Assembly (NCBI GenBank): GCA_009919445.1
Contig: RGBY01000017.1
Span: 1-18,991 of the forward strand
Source of the DNA: Planctomycetia bacterium
GTDB lineage: Bacteria > Planctomycetota > Planctomycetia > Pirellulales > UBA1268
DNA: 18,991 bases
Direction: 5' to 3'
A model generated the notes under the pieces. The model ran no database searches, was not told where the DNA came from, and saw only the letters and a list, made by a program, of their open reading frames with translations. Each line of letters begins with the position of its first letter. Positions within the stretch are counted from its first letter, which is position 1. The position numbers and the translations under genes were made by a program. Below, piece after piece: positions 1-7,017 of the stretch.

Positions 1-2
1 AA

Positions 3-722
3 AGCGAGCCAGAGGAGTATCGGCCAGTGAGCATGCTGGCTGTCTTCGCACTGGTGGCTGGCTGTGGGTCGGCCCTCGCGCTGGCGACCCAGGTGCTCTG
101 GGGGCTGCCGCTCGTGGCGGCCGGCCTCGCGGTGGCTGGTATCCGGGAGACCGCCACTGGCCCTGCCCGCAAGGCTGGTCGCGGCCTCGCCTTGCTCGGA
201 TTGGCCTTGGCAGTTGGCTTTGAGTTTCAGGCTGTGACCACAGCCGCCGTCGGCTCCTGGGTGAATCAAAGGCGGGCTATCGAGACGGTTATGCGGTGGC
301 AGCAAACGATTGCTGCTGGTGACTGGCTTGCCGCTCAGGAGTTCTGCTTCCCCGTCGCGCTTCCACCGGTCGATCCATTTGGTAGTGGTGATGAACATGC
401 GGGGCATGACCATCAGCATGGCGAAGCGGGCCAGGAGAGCTCGAAAGACACGCCGCAACTCGAGGCCTTCAAGCATCTACCGGTGGTTGAGGCGATCGCT
501 GAGCATGGTCCGGCGACGGTGATGGGTTGTTCTTGGGATGATGCTCAGACTCGCGGCAGCTGGCGGGTCGACTTGGCCCTTGGTGATGGTGAGCAGTCGC
601 TGCTGTCAGTCTGGCTGTACCCGGAAACAAAGACGATTCCGCACCTGACCCCCGAGGCCACCGGGGTCGCCGAGGTTGAACTCTGGCGAATCATCCAGCT
701 TGAGCCAGCACCGGAACAGTAG
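3..722 (+). CDS. Membrane protein of unknown function, 5' end cut by window edge
   Basis: The frame is open to the left edge and reads S-E-P-E-E-Y-R-P-V-S-M-L before two hydrophobic stretches. The gene therefore very probably starts upstream, and the GTG at 27 or ATG at 33 are not needed as starts. A Pro-Glu-Glu-Tyr-Arg-Pro lead into a pair of Ala/Leu/Gly-rich helices is, from memory, common in planctomycete membrane proteins of unknown role. A third hydrophobic stretch (about 185-260) follows. The C-terminal half is soluble, about 150 residues, with a His/Asp-rich patch (D-E-H-A-G-H-D-H-Q-H) near 390-425 that could bind metal but may be only a linker. The end is secure (TAG 720-722). It converges on the epmA remnant, with 38 bases between the stop codons. 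No enzymatic motif is visible and I assign no function. Confidence 0.8.
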   Translation, partial: SEPEEYRPVSMLAVFALVAGCGSALALATQVLWGLPLVAAGLAVAGIRETATGPARKAGRGLALLGLALAVGFEFQAVTTAAVGSWVNQRRAIETVMRWQQTIAAGDWLAAQEFCFPVALPPVDPFGSGDEHAGHDHQHGEAGQESSKDTPQLEAFKHLPVVEAIAEHGPATVMGCSWDDAQTRGSWRVDLALGDGEQSLLSVWLYPETKTIPHLTPEATGVAEVELWRIIQLEPAPEQ

Positions 723-737
723 GCGGGAACAGCCGCA

Positions 738-758
738 GGACACCTGTCCGCCGTGTCC
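738..758. terminator. Possible hairpin between convergent genes
   Basis: GGACAC (738-743) and GTGTCC (753-758) form a perfect 6-base inverted repeat with a 9-base loop. It lies in the 38 bases separating two convergent stop codons, the usual place for a bidirectional terminator. There is no T-tract on either side, so the assignment is weak. Confidence 0.3.
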
Positions 759-760
759 GG

Positions 761-1549
761 TCATGCGGTGTCAGAATTGAAGCCCCGCACGGCATCAATT
801 GAATCGGCACCAGCGGCGAGCATGACGAGTCGGTCAAAGCCGAGTGCAGCACCAACGCCAGGCGGCATGGCATCGCCATGGGCGGCCAGAAGACGCTCGG
901 GCAGCGGCAGTGACGGCCGTCTCTGCGACTGCCGAAGCCTATTGGTAAATAGGAGACGCTTACGAAGCTCTGTCGCACAGGTCTCTTCTTCCCAGCCGTT
1001 GGCCAGTTCGACTCCGGCGTAAAACAGTTCGAAGCGGCAGGCTCGCTCAGGCTGTTCTGGATCGAGCCTGGCAAAAGCTGCCTCTGAAGCTGGCCATGAT
1101 TCAAGCATCACAGGCTGATCAAGGCCAAGCCGAGGGGTGATCACTTCACCGAGCAAGAGATCGAAGGCAAGGCTCCAGCGATCGCGGTCTGGAAGGCGGT
1201 TGGTTCCCTCTGGCAGAACCAGCCCACAGCGGGCGACGGCGGCTAAAAGTTCATCGGCAGCAGCCACCATTGGATCGACACCGGCATGGAGGCTGAATGC
1301 GTCGCGGCAGGAAATCCGCTGAAGCCCAGTGGTGCCCAGGGTTCGGCTTAGCAGGTCAGTAAGAAGTTCTGCCGTGTCATCGAGTGTGGCTTGAGGCTGG
1401 TACCACTCAAGCATGATGAACTCGGTATCGTGCCGCGGGCTTCGTTCTCCGGCACGAAAGCAGTGGGCCAGCTGGTAGATCGGTCCTGATGCGGCAGCCA
1501 GCAGCCGCTTCATCAAGGCTTCCGGGCTTGTCTGCAGGTAGCGATCAAT
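761..1549 (-). pseudogene. epmA: EF-P--lysine lysyltransferase (EpmA/PoxA/GenX), 5'-truncated
   Basis: EpmA is a class II LysRS paralogue that attaches beta-lysine to the conserved lysine of elongation factor P. Recognisable homology starts at I-D-R-Y-L-Q-T-S-P-E (about 1549) and runs to the end. It includes M-K-R-L-L-A-A, motif 2 (F-R-A-G-E ... T-E-F-I-M-L-E-W-Y), F-E-L-F-Y-A-G-V-E-L-A-N-G-W-E-E and motif 3 (A-L-G-F-D-R-L-V-M-L). About 262 codons remain against roughly 325 in E. coli, so some 80-90 N-terminal residues are missing. The in-frame sequence upstream runs only to a TAG at 1600-1598, through AT-rich DNA of a different origin. The only candidate starts are TTG 1516 and ATG 1513, inside a conserved block. 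The remnant overlaps the 3' end of the chimeric UspA frame. It is probably non-functional as written, unless the junction is an assembly artefact. Confidence 0.85.
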
Positions 1550-2081
1550 GCGTCCATCGTTGATATTTGATTTGTACGTCTCGCGATGGATTGGCCCCTA
1601 CAAACTGAGTTTCGGTGCCAAAATTTCCACCAAAATCGCTTTTCTCATTGATGACAGTAGGCTTGATGTCAAACAAATGAACATTTTTGTTCAGAATTTC
1701 AGGGGTCAAATCCCTCAAAGGAGAAATGTCGTCAATAATGATTACACCACGACCATGGGTTCCCATCACCACCAATTCAGCCCGCTCCGCCTGGGCGACG
1801 GCGACAATCTCAGCGGCAGGGTCACCCATGACCAGTCGATGCTCAAAGGGAAGCGTGGTGTCAGATGGCCGAACATCCTCGAGCATCTGCAGGATGCGTT
1901 CAGAACTAGGCTCTGGCAGTCCGTAGTAAAGTTCTCCGCCACCATAGGCCAGCGGCGGTTCTTCGATGTGCAGAATGAGAAGCTTGGCGTCTGACTGTCG
2001 GGCAAGGGCCTCAGCATGCACCAAAGCCGCATCGCTGGCCGTCGAAAAATCGGTCGGAAACAGAATCGTTTTTGCAGTCAT
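1545..2081 (-). CDS. Chimeric ORF: UspA universal stress domain fused to a BNR/sortilin-type protein fragment
   Basis: Residues 1-112 are a UspA-type domain. It opens with T-I-L-F-P-T-D-F-S, has L-V-M-G-D-P-A-A-E-I and ends with the nucleotide-loop motif V-V-M-G-T-H-G-R-G (1769-1746). A normal UspA continues G-x(9)-G-S-V-A. Here residues 113-178 instead read V-I-I-I-D-D-I-S-P-L-R-D-L-T-P and later F-V-G-A-N-P. That is the end of a BNR/VPS10-type propeller in glycosidase-like or sortilin-like proteins, where G-T-H-G-R-G is followed by hydrophobic residues, D-D-I-S-P-L-R and F-V-G-x-N-P. The foreign part (about 1553-1745) is about 40% GC against 61-63% in the 100 bases on each side. I chose ATG 2081 over 2141 because GGGAGG lies 8 bases upstream and the family starts near this point. 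The 178-residue product lacks the rest of both parent proteins. Confidence 0.75.
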   Translation of the reverse strand: MTAKTILFPTDFSTASDAALVHAEALARQSDAKLLILHIEEPPLAYGGGELYYGLPEPSSERILQMLEDVRPSDTTLPFEHRLVMGDPAAEIVAVAQAERAELVVMGTHGRGVIIIDDISPLRDLTPEILNKNVHLFDIKPTVINEKSDFGGNFGTETQFVGANPSRDVQIKYQRWTH

Positions 2082-2122
2082 GACCATTGCCTCCCGGAAG
2101 GTGTCGGGCCTGCCTCGGAGCC

Positions 2123-2156
2123 AATCATCAGCAAGCCCCATTCATCAACAAGCCCC
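2123..2156. repeat. Two-copy tandem 17-bp repeat upstream of the usp gene
   Basis: Units 2123-2139 (AATCATCAGCAAGCCCC) and 2140-2156 (ATTCATCAACAAGCCCC) are adjacent and identical at 15 of 17 positions. They lie in the 93-base gap between the metG stop and the UspA start, 42 bases upstream of ATG 2081. They could be a regulator-binding tandem site or a chance slippage duplication. Nothing in the sequence decides. Confidence 0.55.
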
Positions 2157-2174
2157 GGCTTTAATTCTAGCGGA

Positions 2175-2543
2175 TCAACCCAGCCGCATGCCCGGCAAGG
2201 CGCCGCTGTCGGGAGAAAGCAGGTAGACACCTTCGGCCCCAGCGCCGCTGGCAGCTACGACCATGCCTTCGCTCAGCCCAAATTTCATCTGCCGAGGCGC
2301 CAGATTGGCAACCACCACCACCAGGCGTCCGACAAGATCTTCCGGCTGATGGAACTTCTTGATGCCGGCGAAGACGGTGCGACGTTCCTCTCCACCGAGT
2401 GAGACCGTCAGCTTCAGGAGTTTGCGGGCCTCGGGCACCTCTTCGGCGTTCACGATGCGGGCTACTCGGAGGTCAACCTTGGCAAAGTCATCAATGGTGC
2501 AGGTTTCAGCCACCGGATCAGCGGTGAGTGGCTCAGCTGAATC
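2175..2543 (-). CDS. metG: C-terminal tRNA-binding domain of methionyl-tRNA synthetase, in a shifted frame
   Basis: This is the C-terminal EMAP II/Arc1p/CsaA-like OB-fold domain that closes E. coli-type MetG, where it promotes dimerisation and tRNA binding. The frame reads D-S-A-E-P, then T-I-D-D-F-A-K-V-D-L-R-V-A-R-I, V-A-N-L-A-P-R-Q-M-K-F-G-L-S-E-G-M and a terminal L-L-S-P-D-S-G-A-L-P-G. These are all hallmark blocks. It is one frame away from the synthetase body. If read alone it could start at GTG 2513 and give 112 residues, but the preceding 10 codons are already linker-like sequence that joins naturally to MetG. Adding one C to the seven-base run at 2544-2550 would restore a single protein of about 680 residues, close to E. 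coli MetG (677). I therefore treat it as part of metG, not a separate CsaA-like gene. Confidence 0.9.
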   Translation of the reverse strand, partial: DSAEPLTADPVAETCTIDDFAKVDLRVARIVNAEEVPEARKLLKLTVSLGGEERRTVFAGIKKFHQPEDLVGRLVVVVANLAPRQMKFGLSEGMVVAASGAGAEGVYLLSPDSGALPGMRLG

Positions 2544-4213
2544 GGGGGGGCAGATTCAGCAGCAGCGGCTGCCAACAAGGCTTCCAGTTGGGATGATTCA
2601 ATTCGTCGCATCAGTGGTCGAAAGGCTGCCACCGGCAGCCCGGTCAGTGGAGTCTGGGACTGATCCCAGTTATCAATCGGGCCCCCGAGTAGGTCAGCCA
2701 CATCGGTTGCCAGTTTGGGAAGAACGGGAGTCAGGTAGACCACGAGTTGACGGAACAGGTTGAGGGCAACCGAGGCAACCTCCTGCAGCTTTGTCGCTGC
2801 CGCTGGTCCCTGCTTGGCAAGTTTCCAGGGTTGCTCCTGATCGACATAGAGATTTGCCCGGTCGGCTGCCTGCATGATCAGTCGCATTGCGCGGGCAAAG
2901 TCACAGCACTCATAGGCAGCGGCGATGGCCTCGCCGTCAGCAGCGGCTTGGGCGAACAGGCCGCCGTCTTCTGGGTAGGAAGCGGTCAGGCCGGTGTCGG
3001 CTAGCCAGCGGGCGGTACGGCTGGCCAGGTTGACCACCTTACCAACGAGGTCCGCATTCACCTTGGTGGCGAACTCCTCCAGGTTGAGGTCGAGGTCGTC
3101 GATACCGCCGGCAAGTTTGGCGGCGTAGTAGTACCGCAGGGCGGCTGGGTCGAGGTGGTCGAGGTAGCTGCGGGCCAGCAGGAAGGTGCCCCGGCTTTTT
3201 GACATTTTCTGCCCATTGACTGTCAGAAAGCCATGCACGCGGACCTTCGTCGGGAGGTTCAGCCCAGCGACCTCCAGCATGGCTGGCCAGAAGAGCGTGT
3301 GGAAGTAGGTGATGTCCTTGCCAATAAAGTGGTGGATTTCTGCCGGCGGCTGGTTGGCCTCACTGGGGCTCCACCAGTCGGCGAAGGAACAGCCCTGACG
3401 CTCTGCCCATTCCTCAGTGGCGGCGATGTAGCCGATCGGGGCGTCAAACCAAACATACCAGTAGTGGCCGGGGGCATCTGGAATCTCAAAGCCAAAGTAG
3501 GGAGCCGGCCGGGAGATGTCCCAGTCACGCAAGGGGTCCCCAAGAAAATGCCCAGCCAGATAGTTGGCAATCCGCTGGTCGAGCGCACCAGAGTTTCTGG
3601 TCCAATCCTGCAGAAAGGGCCGCAGTGGTTCCAGGCTGACGAAAAGATGCTCTGCCGAGCGCACCTCAGGAGTTGTGCCCGACAGCGTGCTGACAGGATT
3701 GATCAACTCTGCCGGTGAATAGGTGGCACCACAGGCCTCGCAGGAGTCGCCATATTGATCGGCGGCCTGACACCGGGGACAGCCACCTCGGACAAAACGA
3801 TCGGCCAGAAAGACACCAGCATCAGGATCGAAAAGCTGATGCACCTCGCGAGATTCAATCAGGCCGCGTTGCCGCAGTGCCTGCCAGATCCGTTCGCAGA
3901 GGCTCCGGTTGGCTGCACTATCAGTCGAACTGTAATGGTCAAAGGCAATCTGGAAGCCACTGAAGTCAGCCAGATGGTCCTCCCGCATGGCAGCAATCAG
4001 TTCCTGCTCAGAACGGCCCTCGGCCCGGGCACGAATCATGATGGCTGTGCCGTGGGTGTCGTCGGCGCAGAGGTAAATGGCCTGATTGCCGCGCAGTCGC
4101 TGGAAGCGGGCGAAGATGTCAGTCTGGATGTACTCCACCAGATGCCCGAGATGGATATGCCCGTTGGCGTAAGGAAGGGCTGAGGTGATCAGAATCCGGC
4201 GGGTGTCGGGCAT
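2462..4213 (-). CDS. metG: Methionyl-tRNA synthetase, catalytic and anticodon-binding body
   Basis: This class I aminoacyl-tRNA synthetase charges tRNA-Met. Visible signatures are Y-A-N-G-H-I-H-L-G-H with the HIGH-type motif at residues 19-24, and a zinc knuckle C145-P-R-C148 ... C158-E-A-C161. F-D-A-P-I-G-Y (about 256-262), F-I-G-K-D-I (about 296-301) and the adenylate-stabilising K-M-S-K-S at 336-340 follow. An alpha-helical anticodon-binding domain (W-K-L-A-K, L-T-P-V-L-P) completes the body. ATG 4213 was chosen because M-P-D-T-R-R-I-L-I-T-S-A-L-P-Y-A-N-G is the usual start. The frame stays open for 130 codons further upstream, but that stretch is unlike the family. No clear ribosome site precedes it. 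From about residue 555 (C7 run, 2550-2544) the frame leaves the true protein and adds about 27 unrelated residues before stopping at 2462. The real C-terminal domain continues in the neighbouring frame. Confidence 0.95.
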   Translation of the reverse strand: MPDTRRILITSALPYANGHIHLGHLVEYIQTDIFARFQRLRGNQAIYLCADDTHGTAIMIRARAEGRSEQELIAAMREDHLADFSGFQIAFDHYSSTDSAANRSLCERIWQALRQRGLIESREVHQLFDPDAGVFLADRFVRGGCPRCQAADQYGDSCEACGATYSPAELINPVSTLSGTTPEVRSAEHLFVSLEPLRPFLQDWTRNSGALDQRIANYLAGHFLGDPLRDWDISRPAPYFGFEIPDAPGHYWYVWFDAPIGYIAATEEWAERQGCSFADWWSPSEANQPPAEIHHFIGKDITYFHTLFWPAMLEVAGLNLPTKVRVHGFLTVNGQKMSKSRGTFLLARSYLDHLDPAALRYYYAAKLAGGIDDLDLNLEEFATKVNADLVGKVVNLASRTARWLADTGLTASYPEDGGLFAQAAADGEAIAAAYECCDFARAMRLIMQAADRANLYVDQEQPWKLAKQGPAAATKLQEVASVALNLFRQLVVYLTPVLPKLATDVADLLGGPIDNWDQSQTPLTGLPVAAFRPLMRRIESSQLEALLAAAAAESAPPIQLSHSPLIRWLKPAPLMTLPRLTSE

Positions 4214-4605
4214 GGGGGCTTTGGCAACTTGAGAAAGGAATGGATGCGAGACGTGAGTTCGGGGACCGGCCCGACCGGGGGGGTGACGGACGATGGCACG
4301 GTCGATTGTAGAAGCGACGGCGGTATGGGGGGAAGGCGTGAAGCCGGCGGTGATTGTGGAGCCGCTGCCACCCGGCCGAGAAAAGCCTCTTACCCTGCTT
4401 GCCTGGCATCTCTCGTTGCCAGCCCGAAATCGGAAAATGCTCTTGTTCCCCTCCCGCACCAGCGGCACTATCCGGCCGCCATGTTTTGGCAAGTCGTGTT
4501 GACCAGGGCAGGTGGCAAGGATGCCGCTGCCGGTTGCAGGCTCATGGCACCCACATAGTGGACTGCTCGGCCCGGCGATGGGCTGCAGCACCGATGGAGT
4601 CACGG
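4214..4605. other. Divergent intergenic region between metG and the thioredoxin-protease gene
   Basis: These 392 bases separate two divergent starts and should hold promoters for both. On the minus strand a TACAAT (4310-4305) resembles a -10 box about 90 bases upstream of the metG ATG, without a convincing -35. On the plus strand I see no good promoter. Both strands have open frames here, but their translations look like GC-rich shadow sequence. No RNA gene or T-box-like leader is recognisable. Confidence 0.4.
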
Positions 4606-6306
4606 ATGATTCACGCCCGCCTGTTCCGCCTGATGATCGCCAGCCTTTGCCTTGGCCTGTTGCCGCTGCGGTTCAGTCAGGCGCAGTCACAGCCTGCTGC
4701 TCCAGTTGCCGCTGCTGCTAGTGGTGAGGTTGTCCTGCTCGACTTTTCCGCCGACTGGTGTGGTCCCTGTCAGCAGATGGCACCGCTGATTGGAGAGATC
4801 GGGGCTGCGGGCTGGCTGGTTCGGCATGTTGATGTCGATCAGGAACACGAGCTGGTCAAACGCTTCAACGTTACCGGTGTGCCCTGCTACATCCTCTTGG
4901 TGAAGGGCCAAGAAGTCGGTCGTATCAATGGCGCGACCACCCGAAGTGAACTCGAAAAACTCCTGGCGCAAAGCCGGCAGCCGTTGGGACTGCCCGCCCT
5001 GCCGGCAGCAGTCGAGGTGGCGACAGCCCAGCAGGTACCAGGGATCCCCGTACCGACCCACCCAGCGACGAGGCCGCTGGCAACCGAGCCAGCCGGCCGC
5101 CCAATGATCAAACCCCCCGCCACCCTGACCGGTCCGGTGGCAGGCGACGCTCTGGCGCGTCCGCTCGATCGTCCACTGCGGCAACGCGGCCAGCCACAGC
5201 CACGGCAGCCGGTGCCACCGCCACCAACATTAGCCGCCGAGACAGAAGCCAGCCTCAGTCAGCGGCTCTTGCACGCCACCGCCCGCCTCCGGGTACAGGA
5301 TCCTCAAGGGGCCTCCTGGGGAACCGGCACAGTCATTGACTGCCGACAGGGCGAGGCGCTCATTCTGACCTGCGGCCATATCTTCCGTGACTCCGAAGGA
5401 ACAGGAACCGTTGAGGTTGATCTGTTCGGTGCACTGACAAGCGGACGCCTGGCCGGGCAGATGGTTGCCTTCGATCTCGATCGCGACCTGGCGCTGGTGA
5501 GCGTCTTCACTGATGCAGAAATTGAAGCCGTGCGTATCGGTGGAGTGGGCCGTCCCCGCGAGGTGGGCGAAGGGGTGGTGACAGTTGGCTGTGATGGTGG
5601 CCGTGATCCAACGATGCACGTCAGTCGCGTCACCTCGGTTGATAAATACCTTGGGCCAGCCAACGTGCAGGTGGCCGGTCAGCCTGTTCAAGGCCGAAGC
5701 GGCGGCGGGCTGTTTGCCCTCGATGGCACCCTGCTTGGGGTCTGTAACGCTGCCGATCCAGAAGATAACGAGGGGCTCTTTGCGGCGTTGCCATCAATTC
5801 ATGAACACCTTGATGAAGCCGGCCTTACCTTCGTGTACCGGCATGTCTATCCCGGCACGTCGACCGCACTGGCCGGAGGGACTGAGGCCAAAACGGTTCC
5901 CCACATGCCTGCTGAGATGCCGCCGTTTTCACTCGACCGGCGAGATCGGGCTGATGCCCTGCCCACGGCCTCACCTGGGCCGGCCTTGGCGGCTGCGGCT
6001 ACCAATGCTGCGGCACTGACAGCAGCCGCCGAGCTGTCGGCACCGCAGCCAGTGCCTGCCGCGGCTATTCAAGAACAACAGTTGCAGCCAACAGCTACGG
6101 AACAGGCTGCGGCACTCTCTGCTGGTGAGCAGGCACTGCTTGATCAGGTTCGCCAGCATGGTGGCAATGCAGAGGTCATCTGCATTGTCCGGCCGCATGG
6201 AGCCGCTCAGTCTGCCAGTGAAGTTTTTCTGTTGCAGACAGCCAGCCCTGGTTTTCTGGATCGGCTCTCAGAGGCCCATCAGGTGGACGACCCGCGTCGT
6301 GAGTGA
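4606..6306 (+). CDS. Exported thioredoxin-fold plus trypsin-like serine protease fusion protein
   Basis: ATG 4606 has GGAG six bases upstream (4596-4599) and opens a signal peptide (residues 1 to about 26, ending F-S-Q-A-Q). An in-frame ATG at 4594 would spoil the signal's start. Residues about 38-123 form a thioredoxin domain with W-C-G-P-C at 51-55 and the cis-proline context G-V-P-C-Y, so it is likely redox active. A Pro/Arg-rich linker (about 125-208) follows. Next is an S1C/Deg-like protease domain (about 218-412) with a candidate triad: H258 in T-C-G-H-I-F, D294 in D-R-D-L-A-L-V and S365 in G-R-S-G-G-G-L-F. The Ala/Pro-rich tail includes a final block of about 40 residues of unknown role. 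There is no PDZ domain. The G-R-S-G-G-G in place of the common G-N-S-G-G-P is unusual but keeps the nucleophile. The protein probably acts in the periplasm on misfolded or oxidised proteins; that role is inference. Confidence 0.85.
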   Translation: MIHARLFRLMIASLCLGLLPLRFSQAQSQPAAPVAAAASGEVVLLDFSADWCGPCQQMAPLIGEIGAAGWLVRHVDVDQEHELVKRFNVTGVPCYILLVKGQEVGRINGATTRSELEKLLAQSRQPLGLPALPAAVEVATAQQVPGIPVPTHPATRPLATEPAGRPMIKPPATLTGPVAGDALARPLDRPLRQRGQPQPRQPVPPPPTLAAETEASLSQRLLHATARLRVQDPQGASWGTGTVIDCRQGEALILTCGHIFRDSEGTGTVEVDLFGALTSGRLAGQMVAFDLDRDLALVSVFTDAEIEAVRIGGVGRPREVGEGVVTVGCDGGRDPTMHVSRVTSVDKYLGPANVQVAGQPVQGRSGGGLFALDGTLLGVCNAADPEDNEGLFAALPSIHEHLDEAGLTFVYRHVYPGTSTALAGGTEAKTVPHMPAEMPPFSLDRRDRADALPTASPGPALAAAATNAAALTAAAELSAPQPVPAAAIQEQQLQPTATEQAAALSAGEQALLDQVRQHGGNAEVICIVRPHGAAQSASEVFLLQTASPGFLDRLSEAHQVDDPRRE

Positions 6307-6308
6307 TG

Positions 6309-6349
6309 CTTAAGTCGTCAGGAACGCCTGAGTCCTCAGGATACTTAAG
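6309..6349. repeat. Nested inverted repeats between the protease and phosphatase genes
   Basis: Outer arms CTTAAGT (6309-6315) and ACTTAAG (6343-6349) are exact complements. Inside, CCTGAG (6327-6332) and CTCAGG (6335-6340) form a second perfect pair. TCAGG (6318-6322) can also pair with CCTGA (6327-6331), giving an alternative stem. Together they fill the gap between the two genes. The structure could be a double operator, an mRNA hairpin controlling the phosphatase start, or a weak terminator. There is no T-tract. Confidence 0.55.
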
Positions 6350-6378
6350 TGGAAGAGAAGCCCGGGAAGAGGCTGTTG

Positions 6379-7017
6379 ATGCGGCAGGTTTTGATTCGTC
6401 ACGGTGAGAGTGAGTCCAACCGCGAAGGGCGGGTGCAGGGACAGGCCGATGTCGACCTCTCGGAAACCGGTCGGCTTCAGGCCGAAGCAGTCGCCGACTG
6501 GTGTCGCGAGCAGACCTGGGATGGCACTTCGACTGAACTCTGGTCGAGCCCGCTGAAGCGGGCCCGGGAAACTGCAGAAGCCATCAGCGTTGCTATCGGC
6601 CTGCCGGTCCAGGTGGCTGATGACCTACGTGAGCTGCATGCGGGTGTGTTTCAGGGACATCTCTGGGATGATTTGGCCGAGCGTTTCCCTGAAGCGGTCG
6701 CCCAGTGGAAGTCGGGCGACGTTGACTTTCAAATTCCGGGGGGTGAATCCCGGCGGCAGTTGGCCGAGCGGGGGCAGCAGGCTCTGCTCACACTATCAAA
6801 ACGGCCTGCCAGCCAGATGATCGTGGTGGCTCATGGGGGCATCCTCACCGCTGCCCTCGGGCTTCTTGTCGGCCGTGACCATCCGCTTTTAGCCGACGCC
6901 ATCGAGCGGCCCTTTACCCGCCTGCCAGCACTGGCCAACTGTTCGGTGTCAGAACTGTCGTGGCCCGGCCCCCAACTGGTTCGCTTTAATGAAACTGGGC
7001 ATCTGGTCAGCGGTTGA
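6379..7017 (+). CDS. Histidine phosphatase (phosphoglycerate mutase-like superfamily)
   Basis: This 212-residue member of the branch-1 histidine phosphatases carries L-I-R-H-G-E-S (phosphorylated His at residue 8), Q-G-Q-A-D-V-D-L-S-E-T-G and S-S-P-L-K-R-A-R-E-T-A. It also has D-L-R-E-L-H-A-G-V-F-Q-G (likely acid Glu85), P-G-G-E-S and the second catalytic V-V-A-H-G-G (His152). The length fits the family. ATG 6379 with AGAGG about six bases upstream places the motif at the usual distance; a GTG at 6349 would add ten residues and overlap the inverted repeat. Substrate cannot be read from sequence: alpha-ribazole phosphatase, general phosphatase and phosphoglycerate mutase all share these motifs. 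There are no cobalamin genes nearby to favour the first. It lies 72 bases after the protease fusion and may be co-transcribed with it. Confidence 0.88.
   Translation: MRQVLIRHGESESNREGRVQGQADVDLSETGRLQAEAVADWCREQTWDGTSTELWSSPLKRARETAEAISVAIGLPVQVADDLRELHAGVFQGHLWDDLAERFPEAVAQWKSGDVDFQIPGGESRRQLAERGQQALLTLSKRPASQMIVVAHGGILTAALGLLVGRDHPLLADAIERPFTRLPALANCSVSELSWPGPQLVRFNETGHLVSG

Noticed and set aside
2150..2161. AAGCC-CC-GGCTT as a terminator after metG
   Set aside because: The loop is too small in the full pairing, there is no T-tract on the minus strand, and it overlaps the second 17-bp repeat unit.
2175..2513. Independent CsaA-like tRNA-binding protein gene starting at GTG 2513
   Set aside because: Upstream codons in the same frame continue the MetG linker. 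One added base in the C run restores a MetG of family length, so a split metG is simpler.
4305..4310. TACAAT (minus strand) as a metG -10 box
   Set aside because: No -35 element at suitable spacing. Noted only in the intergenic entry.
4214..4603. In-frame minus-strand extension of metG by 130 codons, and overlapping plus-strand open frames
   Set aside because: MetG proteins begin near M-x-x-R-x-I-L-I-T-S-A-L-P-Y-A-N-G. The extension is Pro/Arg/Ser-rich with no family resemblance, and high GC makes stop-free shadows common.
4354..4605. Longer N-terminus for the thioredoxin-protease fusion
   Set aside because: It would bury an evident signal peptide. GGAG six bases before ATG 4606 supports the shorter form.
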